Origin: Halichondria panicea
Taxonomy: Eukaryota > Porifera > Demospongiae > Suberitida > Halichondriidae
NCBI RefSeq assembly: GCF_963675165.1
Contig: NC_087385.1
Coordinates: 6,990,235 to 7,054,234, forward strand
Direction of reading: 5' to 3'
DNA length: 64,000 nucleotides
Position 1 is the first letter of the stretch; the number at the start of each line of letters is the position of its first letter. This document shows positions 45,715 through 58,930 of this stretch, piece after piece. A model generated the notes under the pieces. It had not been told where the DNA came from. It saw only the letters and a program-made list of their open reading frames with translations, and did not search any database. Position numbers and translations under genes: made by a program.

Positions 45715-48700
45715 CTAATTCCCAGCAGAGTCTAGTACACGCTGTAGACAAGTGATGACTCTAATAGGATCTCTGACGTCAATAATGTCCCCTGCAGAGC
45801 ACAGCTATGTGGGGGGGGAATGATAACTATGTGGGGGGTAGTAATCACTGCCTATAATTACCTCCTCTTCTGGAACTTTAAGCTTTTTACATGCATCAAT
45901 GAAAGCAGAGATGTTGATGGTCTGCTTGATACGCGATATTTTCTGCAAGACACACAACATAACATAGTGTATAATTATATAGTGTATAATTATATAGGAG
46001 ACCGTATAGCGGGTTATTTTCGTATGGTGGATATTTTTCGTATTGTAGAGCATCGTATGAAAATCAAATGATTCTACTGCTTGTTGGTATAGATATAAAC
46101 AAGAGTTTATGATAGAGAGAGAGTATCGAACGTAGGCATACTGTGTATCAGATGTATGCGGAGAGTAACGTGACTTCCTGTATCTGTCACAAGCTTGGAA
46201 TTTGCACACTGACCAATCCAAGCGTGGGTGATGTAATCTATCAACCCATCCAAGTGTGGGTGATGTAATCTACTTTCTTGATAGATTACATCACCCACAC
46301 TGGATTGGTCAGTGTGCAAATTCCAAGCTTGTGACAGATACAGGAAGTCACGTTACTCTCCGCATACATCTGATGCACAGTATGCCTACGTTCGATACTC
46401 TCTCTCTATCATAAACTCTTGATATAAACTACTCCATATCCTATTGCATCCTGGCCTACAGGTAGATTAATAGAAAGAGGGCTTTTGGCGTTAATTATTA
46501 TCTATTGCACAAGTATTTAGAAAAATATATTTAATTAGGCAGTTCATGCAAAAATTGAAAATTACCCGCTAATACGGTATTATAGATATAGAGCTGGGAG
46601 CTTACTTGACCAACAGGAGGTGTGTTGATGGTGGTGATAGTACCAGGATGTAACTTATTGACCAGCTCACAGAGGAGTACTCCATCTGACACCCACTCAC
46701 CCACATCATCAGCCAGCTCCACACCTAACACACCCTCCACAGCCTGTATCACACACACACAGGGTTAGTGCACACACCCACAGGGTATAAATTAAGGTCA
46801 CCTTTTTGACGTGTTGATTCTTCTCCAAGACAAGATTCATTTGTAGCTGCTGACGGCGAATGGTGTAGTTGGTATCACTCTCTTTGAGAAACTTGAATAC
46901 ATCTTTCTCTTTCTTCTTCCGTGGAGAAGTTGCCATTGTCCAATCAGCTTCCACTACTAGCTCTGTGGGGGGCGGCACTATGGGGGGTGCCTCTGCCGGG
47001 GGGAGACGACGTTTCTTAACTGTTGGGGATCCCTCAAGCTCTTGAATGACCATGCTAATGACAGGGGCTGCGTCATGTGGAGCTTTCTGTACAGAGTACC
47101 TGGTTAACCACACAGTGTACATAGTGTTACCTTAGTGGGTGTGGTTGGTCCACTGTCAATAATGGGCGGAGTCTCATTGGTTGGAGTGATGCTGCCTTCA
47201 CGATCGCTCTCAGGGCCTGAGTTACACAACAATCAAATAAAGCTCTTATAAACATCCACACCCTGAAGCCATCTAATTCCTCCTCCCACACAAGCACTTG
47301 ACATGTACTGCCCTCCCCCACTGTGTACACACTGCAATATATATACCACGCATTAGCCTAACCCTAACCACAACACCACTAGTACACATGTTCACTTGAC
47401 ACTACAACGCATGGTATATATATGTACAGCATGACTCATAGTCTATATAGGGCGGTTGATTGCTAAGCTACTAGGAATGTTAGTGTCAGACAGTAGACTC
47501 GTGTGATGGGAGCTTACGATGACCTCCTGCTCCTGAACTATGACCTTGTCCACCACCAGAGGTCACCTCTAGACCACCCTACACACACAACACATGACAC
47601 ACATTTGAAGTTGTAGTCTCACAATTACCAGTTTACTAGCTCTCTTGGGAGACTCTGCAGCCAGAGACTGTGGGCGGTGCGCCTGTGTGAGGTGTGTGGG
47701 TGGTGTATGAGGTGTGGGTGGACCGAAACACATACCGGTGAATTACGGCGAGCTTTCTCCTCATCACTGACATTGGCAGACCTGTATAATCAAGCCACAC
47801 AATGACACCCACACCCACAGTGGCAGTGGGGTGCCTACCTGGCCCTTTCTGCTGGAGGGGTGGCACTGTATTTGTTGGGCAGGACAGCCTTTGCATTGCG
47901 TGTGTGGGAGTTCCATGATCCACTGCGAGGCTGCGTTTCCCCCGGCAACATACGACCTTTAACCCCATCTTCCAGAGGAGCCTCATTCTTGCGTTTAGGT
48001 AAAGTATTAGAACCTCCCGCAACTAACACTTCCTCCTTGATTCCTGACACAGGTGGTGAAGCTGATCGCTGAACCTTGCTCTTGTTTTTCTCTTGATGCT
48101 TATAGAGTCTTTGTGAAGCTTCTCTGTACTCATCTCTGCTCTGGTCCAAGAGTGGGCTCTGTGGGGACTATCACTCACACACACACACACACATACTTAC
48201 TAGGACTCACTGGAGGTTTGTCTTCTGTCATGAACTGAGCCACACTCCAGTGCATATTGCCCCCAGTGGGCGTACCTTCCCCCTACACACACACACACAC
48301 ACACACCATCACATTACACACACACACACACACCATCACATTACACACACACACACACACACACACCATCACATTACACACACACACACACACACACACC
48401 ATCACATTACACACACACACACACCATCACATTACACACACACACACACACACTAATTTAAAAGGGCTTACGTCTCCAAAGGTCTTGTTGACCAGTGTTG
48501 TGAAGTCATCTAACAAACCCACTTGTCCCCTACAAACACACACATGGTTAGGGTAGTGTTGTAAGTACACACACAATGAGCACACATGGTTAGGGTAGTG
48601 TTGTAAGTACACACACAATGAGCACACACGGTTAGGGTAGTGTTGTAAGTACACACACAATGAGCACACACGGTTAGGGTAGTGTTGTAAGTACACACAC

Positions 48701-50084
48701 AATGAGCACACACGGTTAGGGTAGTGTTGTAAGTACACACACAATGAGCACACACGGTTAGGGTAGTGTTGTAAGTACACACACAATGAGCACACACGGT
48801 TAGGGTAGTGTTGTAAGTACACACACAATGAGCACACACGGTTAGGGTAGTGTTGTAAGTACACACACAATGAGCACACACGGTTAGGGTAGTGTTGTAA
48901 GTACACACCCATTTTTGACAGGTGTGCTCTCAGAGACTGGTCTTGTGGAGAGTGGGCGTTGTTTGGTCCTGCGTCTATTCATACTAGAGTCTCGTGATGA
49001 GGCGAGACTGGAATCACTGCCTCGCTTGTCCAACTCCTCCAAATACTTGAACATGTGTACCAATCCACGCAGACACAGCTGTAGTGGTGTGTGTGTGTGT
49101 GTTTGTGGGAGGGCTTACTTATAAGGGGGCGTGTGTGTGAGGACTTACTTGTGAGGGGGGAGACTCGAGAGGATTGTCCATTACCCGCAAAGCCTGAATA
49201 CTGGTAAGATTCCGGAGACTGGGAGGCAATCGAGTGATCTGATTGGAAGACACATCCAAGAATTGTAACTCAGTCAGCTGATAGAGATCTGTATACACCA
49301 CATAAGATACGGGGTCAGAGTTCATGGCTAATATACCCTCTGGAAGATCCTTGAGCTCGTTCCTATGCAGGTCACAATACTGAAGAGCAGAGAGCTCTGC
49401 AAAGGATGGAGGCAGCTCCTGGAGACTGTTGCAGCTCAAGTTCTGAGGAGGAGAATGGTAGGTAATAGGGTGTGTGTGTGTGTGTGTGTGCGGGACTAAC
49501 CAAGTACCTTATGAGAGTTGAGTGTGTGCGGGACTAACCAAATATTGGAGGTGTGTCAGCTTCCCAAACTCTACAGGGATGGACAACAGGCGATTGTTGC
49601 TCAGATTCAGAGATTTAAGTCTCATTCGACAGATTTCCACTGGAACCGTCTGAATAAAGTTACGGCTGTGTGTGTGTGTCAGAGGTGTGTGTCGGAGGGG
49701 CTGTGTATGTGTGTGTGTGTGTGTCCTCACCTAAGGTCCACTGTTCGCAGCTCTGGGAGAGTAGACATCTCAGCTGGAATGTAGCGAAGGTTATTATGAT
49801 GACATGTGATCTTCACCAAGCTCTTGAAAGATACCACTTCTTTTGGTAAGCGATCAAACCTGTTCTTTGAGAAATCTATAGTGTGTGTGTGTGTGTGTGT
49901 GTGTGTTGGCCCATATACACAGTGAGAGCTTACCGGCCTCAACAATCTCCAGGTAGTCCACGAGGTCTTGAGCTACCACAGGGAAGGTTCGCAGGTTCCG
50001 CCCTGTTAAAGTAAGCACTCCAGTGTCGTCTGCATCCTCAAATTCTTTGTCAATGGGTCTCTGATGCTGGTGTACGTGTGCCAT
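45715..50084 (-). CDS. LRCH-family protein (leucine-rich repeats plus C-terminal CH domain)
   Basis: Cytoskeletal/DOCK-associated scaffold of the LRCH1-4 family. The start at 50084 gives MAHVHQHQRPIDKEFEDADD. LRRs follow from about residue 25 to 230: VLTLTGRNLRTFPVV, NRFDRLPKEVVSFKSLVKI, NNLRYIPAEMSTLPELRTVD, NRLLSIPVEFGKLTHLQYL, NSLQELPPSFAELSALQY and NQITRLPPSLRNLTSIQAL, ending MDNPLESPPSQ. A low-complexity middle contains RSANVSDEEKARRNSP-like sequence typical of LRCH. The C-terminal CH domain is split over three exons (VEGVLGVELADDVGEWVSDG, VLLCELVNKLHPG; SRIKQTINISAFIDACKKLK, VPEEE; LCSAGDIIDVRDPIRVITCL). Stop at 45715-45717. Introns contain a foldback element, CA tracts and a 42-bp repeat. 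The LRR-then-CH order is specific to this family. Confidence 0.93.
46102..46419. mobile_element. Foldback (long inverted repeat) element in an LRCH intron
   Basis: Left arm AGAGTTTATGATAGAGAGAG and right end TATCATAAACTCT are complementary. Pairing continues inward through CGAACGTAGGCATACTGTG, CACAAGCTTGGAATTTGCAC and the TGGGTGATGTAATCTA centre. About 318 bp in total with arms of about 130 bp differing at only a few bases, so insertion or duplication was recent. No coding capacity; it fits a foldback MITE. Confidence 0.85.
48170..48455. repeat. CA tracts with CATCACATTA spacer, LRCH intron
   Basis: A short CA tract at 48175-48193, then from 48283 five CA tracts of 16-28 bp separated by CACCATCACATTACAC. 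Confidence 0.9.
48541..48905. repeat. 42-bp minisatellite, about 9 copies, LRCH intron
   Basis: The unit is GGTTAGGGTAGTGTTGTAAG, TACACACACAATGAGCACAC, AC or AT, nearly identical between copies. It contains a single GGTTAGGGT telomere-like word per unit. The length being divisible by three makes the frames across it open. Confidence 0.95.
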
Positions 50085-51084
50085 AGCTCGAGCTCAGCTA
50101 GCTAGCTAGCTATAGCTTTTTATTGTGATGAGAGTCACGTGCACACAGACCAGCCCCACCCACTACTTTAGCCACAAAAATTGTTCTACTCCAACGTCAA
50201 ACATTTAAAGGCGTGGCTTCCCGTAAGCAGTCATTCCCCAAACATTTTTATGTTCAAGGAGAAATATAAGTGCCTAGAAAATTTCGCGCTATACGTGAGG
50301 TCAACACCCACTCAGTCTCTAAAGATGGGTGGGGCTGCTCCTGCACACAGGATGCCCTCTTGGTCCTTCAGAATCATGAGACTTAGCTTGGCTGCCTATG
50401 GCTGCCTACCTCGTGGTACACAAATGAATATAGTTAGTTGTCACGCATGTCATTAGAGCTAGAGCACATGTCATTTGCAGCCATGAGACAAAGAGAGAGA
50501 AAGACGAGGTGTACCCTGCCGGGGCGACTCGCCCCTGTCGACTGTCTCCTTGTACCTTTTGGTGAGCGCTATAGCTATTGGATATTTTTTTAGCAAGGTA
50601 GTAGTTGGATATTAATAGTGACAGCCTTGTGTTAAAGTAGCTCTGTGTATACTGTCCTTATATTGTTCTCTCATGTCTTACTCACAGATAACTACTCAAC
50701 GCTGCACAGCACAGGATTCAGCATTCAATCACTCTTATAATTTTATTGTCATTTCATCTTTTATGGGGGACGCCCCACTCTTAATTTTTATCACTGCTGA
50801 CGTACGTATATATAAGAGCACTACAAGATACGACAGGAAAGTAAGTGATGTAGTGTAGTGTACTATCTTCTGGTATTCAGCCCCTTTAATGAGCACAGCC
50901 ATTAGTTAGTTACATCACTATACAATTATCTGCTGTATTTCATATTGTAATGATTCATTGGGTACTGAATGTGTGTATGGATGGTGCTATGATTCTTAGC
51001 CTTCCAGGCCGCAACATAGAATGCTGGCTTTCTGATCGAGGAGGATTATTGGCCGGGGATGGAGTGGATCTACCTCTGAGAGAC
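50085..51084. other. LRCH upstream region and start of the gene-free subtelomere
   Basis: Begins with GCTAGCTAGCTAGC runs close to the LRCH start, then mixed sequence. A palindromic CCGGGGCGACTCGCCCC word lies at about 50520. I find no gene. The 74-codon plus frame at 50950 and its opposite-strand partner overlap each other and have no recognisable domain. Confidence 0.5.
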
Positions 51085-54000
51085 AAAGGGCCAGTTACTG
51101 TATCATGTATGAATATTCTGTTGCTTGTACATTTCGTAGCATTATCAGTAATTGACTCTAGAGTAGCATCTTGAGCTTCATCACTCAATCTGCAGGCGAT
51201 TTTCTGACAGGAAAGGCTACTCTAAACAGAGGGAGTCGGCCACACAAGGTATAGTCTAATAATTATTGTACAGTACTAGATGATCTTCTCTGTTTTGGGT
51301 CAGATGCAATTGCCTTGAATCACTAGCCAGTTTAAAACATTTCTTCTACTCTTGGCTTAAGAAATTGTATTTTATTATTGTACCAGCATTAGGTAGTTAA
51401 CTCCACTTATGCATTGACCTCTACTACCGTGTAGCGGGAAATTTCGTTATTTGAGCACTCGAGAAATGTTGTATAGTTGTTCACATTTCAATGCCAGGAA
51501 ACCATAGCTTTGCATGTGAAATACTGGTGCGTGGGAGTGTCTTCCATTTATATTACATGAAGTGTGAAGTGTGTTGTAAGTTTGTACAGAGAGGACTCCC
51601 ATGGTGGCAATGATCTGATGATGGCTCCACTGCTCTGATGGACCAATGCAGGAGAAGTTATTCTGTATAATTATTACACTAAATTAATGTATGCCACTGT
51701 TTGGATCGGTTTCTGTTCTGCTCAGCTTCTTCCTCCAACTTGCTTACGCAGGCTAAGCTTATTCTTAATTAGTTCATTCTTAGTTCATTCTATAGTCTAG
51801 TATTATTGTCGGTTTGGTTGTTTTATGTTTTTCACCTGGTCATACGGAATCACTTCATTAATTTTTATACAGTGCAGACCACACCTCTATCCACACATTG
51901 TACCTGCACATCCTGTATATATGGGGCCACACCCCCACTCACTGTACTGATATGTGGTCACACCCCCATACATGGTAACCCTCTTGACCACACCCCCACC
52001 CATGCATTGTGTCGTACATGCTGTGTTTTTGTGTACAGTACACACATCATCCGTGTCTTTGTCCCCACACCTAGTCGGAGGGACAGCAAGTTCTACTAAG
52101 AGCCAGCATCACCAACTAACCAACACACTACAAGACCTACCTACTACCAGCTAGGACAGCACACCACCCGGGACAGACTCTACTATACCATGTAATACGC
52201 CTTTGTATTACGATCATGATACAATTTGCTGCCCTCCCTCGCCCATGGATTGAATAATTATGGACGAGACTGACACACAATAATAGACACCAAAGGGCCA
52301 GTTACTGTATCATGTACGAATATTCTGTTGCTTGTACATTTCGTAACATTATCAGTAATTGACTGTAGAGTAGCTCCCCTTTCTTCATCACTCAATGCAG
52401 GCAGTGTATGTGATTTTCTGACAGGAAAGGCTACTCTAAACAGAGGGAGTCGGCCACACAAGGTATAGTCTAATAATTATTGTACGGTACTTAGGGTCAG
52501 ATGCAATTGCCTTCAATCACTAGCCAGTTTAAAACATTTCTTCTACTCTTGGCTTAAGAAGTTGTATTTTATTATTGTACCAGTATTAGGTAGTTAACTC
52601 CACTTATGCATTGACCTCTACTACTGTGTAGCGGGAAAGTTCATTATTTGAGCCCTCGAGAAATGCTGTATAGTTGTTCTCATTTCAATGCCAGGAAACC
52701 ATAGCTTTGCATGGTGCGTGGGAGTGTCTTCTATTTTTATTACATGAAGTGTGAAGTGTGTTGTAAGTTTGTACAGACCCATGGTCTGATGATGGCTCCA
52801 CTGCTCTGATGGACCAATGCAGGAGAAGTTATTCTGTATGATTATTACACTAAATTAATGTATGCCACTGTTTGGATCGGTTTCTGTTCTGCTCAGCTTC
52901 TTCCTCCAACTTGCTTACGCAGGCTAAGCTTATTCTTAATTAGTTCATTCTTAGTTCATTCTATAGTCTAGTATTATTGTCGGTTTGGTTGTTTTATGTT
53001 TTTCACCTGGTCATACGGAATCACTTCATTATTATCAGTGCAGACCACACCTCTATCCACACATTGTACCTGCACATCCTGTATATATGGGGCCACACCC
53101 CCACTCACTGTACTGATATGTGGTCACACCCTCATACATGGTAACCCTCTTGACCACACCCCCACCCATGCATTGTGTCGTACATGCTGTGTTTTTGTGT
53201 ACAGTACACACATCATCCGTGTCTTTATCCCCACACCTAGTCGGAGGGAGCAGCAAGTTCTACTAAGAGCCAGCATCACCAACTAACCAACACACTACAA
53301 GACCTACCTACTACCAGCTAGGACAGCACACCACCCGGGACTTAATACGCCTTTGTATTACGATCATGATACAATTTGCTGCCCTCCCTCACCCATGGAT
53401 TGAATGATTATGGACACTCGCAGGACAACTAAGAGACTGACACACAATAATAGACACCAAAGGTCCAGTTACTGTATCATGTACGAATATTCTGTTGCTT
53501 GTACATTTCGCAACATTATCAGTAATTGACTGTAGAGTAGCATCTTGAGCTCCCCTTTCTTCATCACTCAATCTGCAGGCAGTGTATGTTATTTTCTGAC
53601 AGGAAAGGCTACTCTAAACAGAGGGAGTCGGCCACACAAGGTATAGTCTAATAATTATTGTACGGTACTCTCTGTTTTGGGTCAGATGCAATTGACTAGC
53701 CAGTTTAAAACATTTCTTCTACTCTTGGCTTAAGAAGTTGTATTTTATTATTGTACCAGCATTAGGTAGTTAACTCCACTTATGCATTGACCTCTACTAC
53801 TGTGTAGCGTAAAAGTTCGTTATTTGAGCCCTCGAGAAATGTTGTATAGTTGTTCATATTTCAATGCCAGGAAACCATAGCTTTGCATGGTGCGTGGGAG
53901 TTTCTTCCATTTATATTACATGAAGTGTGTTGTAAGTTTGTATAGAGAGGACTCCCATGGTGGCAATGATCTGATGATGGCTCCACTGCTCTGATGGACC

Positions 54001-54660
54001 AATGCAGGAGAAGTTATTCTGTATAATTATTACACTAAATTAATGTATGCCACTGTTTGGATCGGTTTCTGTTCTGCTCAGCTTCTTCCTTCAACTTGCT
54101 TACGCAGGCTAAGCTTATTCTTAATTAGTTCATTCTTAGTTCATTCTATAGTCTAGTATTATTGTCGGTTTGGTTGTTTTATGTTTTTCACCTGGTCATA
54201 TGGAATCACTTCATTATTATCAGTGCAGACCACACCTCTATCCACACATTGTACCTGCACATCCTGTGTATATGGGGCCACACCCCCACTCACTGTACTG
54301 ATATGTGGTCACACCCCCATACATGGTAACCCTCTTGACCACACCTCCACCCATGCATTGTGTCGTACATGCTGTGTTTTTGTGTACAGTACACACATCA
54401 TCCGTGTCTTTATCCCCACACCTAGTCGGAGGGAGCAGCAAGTTCTACTAAGAGCCAGCATCACCAACTAACCAACACTACAAGACCTACCTACTACCAG
54501 CTAGGACAGCACACCACCCGGGACAGACTCTACTATACCATGTAATACGCCTTTTTATTACGATCATGATACAATTTGCTGCCCTCCCTTGCCCATGGAT
54601 TGAATAATTATGGACACTCGCAGGACAACTAAGAGACTGACACACAATAATAGACACCTA
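51085..54660. repeat. Three tandem copies of an about 1.2-kb unit
   Basis: The anchor CCAGTTACTGTATCATGTA occurs at 51091, 52298 and 53465, giving periods of 1207 and 1167 bp, with the third copy ending about 54655 at TAATAGACACC. Copies differ by small indels. Each holds an open stretch near its end reading THCTCTSC(I/V)YGATPPL then HTPTHALCRTCCVFVYST. Copies 2 and 3 end ...PSRREQQVLL while copy 1 ends ...PSRRDSKFY after an indel. No family recognised and no splice signals that I trust, so the unit is called as repeat rather than gene. Confidence 0.88.
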
Positions 54661-54880
54661 ACTGCATTTTTGCCATTAATATAATAAAAATAATTTTGCC
54701 ATTAATTAATCATTAATTATAGTGGAATCATGCATGCCTGCATGATAGTAGTCTCATGAATGAGTCGTCCTTTGTCCCACATGCATGCCTGCATATGATA
54801 TAGTAGTCTCATGAATGAGTCGCCCTTTGTCCCAAAGAATAGCCCCGCCCACTTACTATGAGTGCTGCGCTTTAAATATG
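54661..54880. other. Unique AT-rich spacer between two tandem arrays
   Basis: Contains a direct duplication of CATGCATGCCTGCAT...TAGTAGTCTCATGAATGAGTCG(T/C)CCTTTGTCCCA (copies near 54729 and 54780). Confidence 0.7.
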
Positions 54881-57800
54881 CTTGTAGCTGTGTACGTGTA
54901 TGGCAGCATGATGGCTACTCTATCCCTCTCTCTGCAACGGAGGGAGTACCACCATACAATGGACCAACCAACCACTCCATCATCCTGCCACTTGAACAGG
55001 AGGAGAGAGTGCTACCTATTCCAGTGGGTAAGTTACTGTGTGTTAATATTATTATTAAATAGCTTTGAGCTTGTGTGCATGGATTATCTTTGTATCTAGG
55101 TTAGTACTGATTAGAGCGTTGTACAGTTGGGATCATGCCTCAGGGTGATGTAGAGCCTGTGCTAGACCCTGCCTTAGGGACTAGCTGTGACTCTGTTGAC
55201 CTGTTGTATGATCAGCAAGTCGAGCGTCTTGAGCGATCCAAACCTTTGGGAAAACTTGACAGTATAGCCTCTGTTCGATTTCTAGATTCCTTGTTTTTGG
55301 GATTCTGCCATCGCGTTGCGGTATCGGTAGCCCTGAAGGCATGGGATTTAGAAATCGGAACAGAGCAATACTGCCCAGTGGGGGCGCAATGATACTTAAT
55401 GGTGATTGGACAGGAATGAGGCAGAATAGCTACGTTGTCATGACCCGATCGTACCGAGCATGCCACATGTCCTGGCACAGGTTCTATGTTGTTCTGAGAC
55501 ATGATACCTAACTGTTTACTGTTTACCTTGTTCTGTACTCTCTAGGGGTGTACAGTAATTAGGGTGGTACAACCACCAAGGCGAGTGTATGCTGTGTGGT
55601 GTATGGGTGACTATTCTATCCCTCTCTCTCTCTTCATGTGCAACGGAGGGAGTACCACCATAGAATGGACCAACCAACCACTCCATCATCCTGCCACTTG
55701 AACAGGAGGAGACCTCCTACCTATTCCAGTGGGTAAGTTACTGTGTGTTAATTATAAAATAACTTTGAGCTTGTGTGCATGGCAGGTGGCCCATTATCTT
55801 TGTATCTAGGTTAGTACTGATTAGAGCTTTGTACAGTTGGGATCATGCCTCAGAGTGATGTAGAGCCTGTGCTAGGCCCTGCCTTAGGGACTAGCTGTGA
55901 CCCTGTTGACCTGTTGTATGATCAGCAAGTCGAGCGTCTTGAGCGATCCTTACCTTTGGGAAAACTTGACAGTATAGCCTCTGTTCGATTTCTAGATTCC
56001 TTGCTTTTGGGATCCTGCCATCGCGTTGCGGTATCGGTAGCCCTGAAGGCATAGGATTTAGAAATCGGAACAGAGCAATACTGCCCAGTGGGGGCGCAAT
56101 GACACTTACTGGTGATTGGACAGGAATGATGCAGAATAGCTACGTTGTCATGACCCGATCGTACCGAGCATGCCACATGTCCTGGCACAGATTCTATGTT
56201 GTTCTGAGACATGATACCTAACTGTTCACTGTTTACCTTGTTCTGTACTCTCTAGGGGTGTACAGTAATTAGGGTGTATGCTGTGCTTATGCTTGTAGCT
56301 GTGTGGTGTATGGGTGACTATTCTATCCCTCTCTCTCTCTCTCTTCATGTGCAACGGAGGGAGTACCACCATAGAATGGACCAACCAACCACTCCTGCCA
56401 CTTGAACAGGAGGAGACCTCCATTGAGTGCTACCTATTCCAGTGGGTAAGTTACTGTGTGTTAATTATAAAATAACTTTGAGCTTGTGTGCATGGCAGGT
56501 GGCTTTGTATCTAGGTTAGTACTGATTAGAGCCTGCCTCAGGGTGATGTAGAGCCTGTGCTAGGCCCTGCCTTAGGGACTAGCTGTGATCCTGTTGACCT
56601 GTTGTATGATCAGCAAGTCGAGCGTCTTGAGCGATCCTTACCTTTGGGAAAACTTGACAGTATAGCCTCTGTTCGATTTCTAGATTTCTTGCTTTTGGGA
56701 TCCTGCCATCGCGTTGCAGTATCGGTAGCCCTGAAGGCATGGGATTTAGAAATCGGAACAGAGCAATACTGCCCAGTGGGGGTGCAATGACACTTACTGG
56801 TGATTGGACAGGAATGATACAGGATAGCTACGTTGTCATGACCCGATCGTACCGAGCATGCCACATGTCCTGGCACAGGTTCTATGTTGTTCTGAGACAT
56901 GATACCTAACTGTTCACTGTTTACCTTGTTCTGTACTCTCTAGGGGTGTACAGTGATTAGGGTGGTACGAGTGCTTATGCTTGTAGCTGTGTGGTGTATG
57001 GGTGACTATTCTATCCCTCTCTCTCTCTTCATGTGCAACGGAGGTAGTACCACCATAGAATGGACCAACCAACCACTCCATCATCCTGCCACTTGAACAG
57101 GAGGAGACCTCCTACCTATTCCAGTGGGTAAGTTACTGTGTGTTAATTATAAAATAATGGCAGGTGGCCCATTATCTTTGTATCTATGTTAGTACTGATT
57201 AGAGCTTTGTACAGTTGGGATCATGCCTCAGGGTGATGTAGAGCCTGTGCTAGGCCCTGCCTTAGGGACTAGCTGTGACCCTGTTGACCTGTTGTATGAT
57301 CAGCAAGTCGAGCGTCTTGAGCGATCCTTACCTTTGGGAAAACTTGACAGTATAGCCTCTGTTCGATTTCTAGATTCCTTGCTTTTGGGATCCTGCCATC
57401 GCGTTGCGGTATCGGTAGCCCTGAAGGCAGGGGATTTAGAAATCGGAACAGAGCAATACTGCCCAGTGGGGGCGCAATGACACTTACTGGTGATTGGACA
57501 GGAATGAAGCAGATTAGCTACGTTGTCATGACCCGATCGTACCGAGCATGCCACATGTCCTGGCACAGGTTTTATATTGTTCTGAGACATGATACCTAAC
57601 TGTTTACTGTTTACCTTGTTCTGTACTCTCTAGGGGTGTACAGTAATTAGGGTGGTACGAGTGTATGCTGTGCTTATGCTTGTAGCTGTGTGGTGTATGG
57701 GTGACTATTCTATCCCTCTCTCTCTCTCTTCATGTGCAACGGAGGGAGTACCACCATAGAATGGACCAACCAACCACTCCATCATCCTGCCACTTGAACA

Positions 57801-58930
57801 GGAGGAGACCTCCATTGAGTGCTACCTATTCCAGTGGGTAAGGTTAATTATAAAATAACTTTGAGCTTGTGTGCATGGCAGGTGGCCCATTATCTTTGTA
57901 TCTAGGTTAGTACTGATTAGAGCTTTGTACAGTTGGGATCATGCCTCAGGGTGATGTAGAGCCTATGCTAGGCCCTGCCTTAGGGACTAGCTGTGACCCT
58001 GTTGACCTGTTGTATGATCAGCAAGTCGAGCGTCTTGAGCGATCCTTACCTTTGGGAAAACTTGACAGTATAGCCTCTGTTTGATTTCTAGATTCCTTGC
58101 TTTTGGGATCCTGCCATCGCGTTGCGGTATCGGTAGCCCTGAAGGCAGGGGATTTAGAAATCGGAACAGAGCAATACTGCCCAGTGGGGGCGCAATGACA
58201 CTTACTGGTGATTGGACAGGAATGAGGCAGAATAGCTACGTTGTCATGACCCGATCGTACCGAGCATGCCACATGTCCTGGCACAGGTTCTATATTGTTC
58301 TGAGACATGATACCTAACTGTTTACTGTTTACCTTGTTCTGTACTCTCTAGGGGTGTACAGTAATTAGGGTGGTACAACCAAGGCGAGTGTATGCTGTGC
58401 TTATGCTTGTAGCTGTGTGGTGTATGGGTGACTATTCTATCCCTCTCTCTCTCTTCATGTGCAACGGAGGGAGTACCACCATACAATGGATCAACCAACC
58501 ACTCCATCATCTGAACAGGAGGAAACCTCCATTGAGTGCTACCTATTCCAGTGGGTAAGTTACTGTGTGTTAATTATAAAATAGCTTTGAGCTTGTGTGC
58601 ATGGCAGGTGGCCCATTATCTTTGTATCTAGGTTAGTACTGATTAGAGCTTTGTACAGTTGGGATCATGCCTCAGGGTGATGTAGAGCCTGTGCTAGGCC
58701 CTGCCTTAGGGACTAGCTGTGACCCTGGGATTTATAAATCGGAACAGAGGGCGCAATGACACTTACTGGTAATTGGACAGCAGAATAGCTACATGATCGT
58801 ACCGAGCATGCCACATGTCCTTCTATGTTGTTCTGAGACATGATACCTTACTGTTCACTGTTTACCTTGTTCTGTACTCTCTAGGGGTGTACAGTAATTA
58901 GGGTGGAACAACCAAAGCGAGTGTATGCTA
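54881..58930. repeat. Six tandem copies of an about 700-bp unit with short conserved open frames
   Basis: The anchor ATGCCTCAG(G/A)GTGATGTAG lies at 55135, 55845, about 56532 (ATG lost), 57223, 57941 and 58667, giving periods of 688-726 bp. The sixth copy is internally deleted. Each unit carries CAACGGAGG(G/T)AGTACCACC, TTCCAGTGGGTAAGTTACTG (a donor-like site) and a segment with frames on both strands. The plus frame, MPQGDVEPVLGPALGTSCDP onward (85 codons), is intact in copies 1 and 4; it is cut short in copy 2, lacks its start in copy 3 and is stopped in copy 5. The minus frame, MSQNNIEPVPGHVACSVRSG onward (96 codons), is open in copies 1-5. No known domain. Confidence 0.9.

Noticed and set aside
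51806-54471. Calling the Cys-rich 96-codon frames as three genes
   Set aside because: No recognisable domain or credible splice model, and copy 1 has an indel changing its end; kept as repeat with a note instead.
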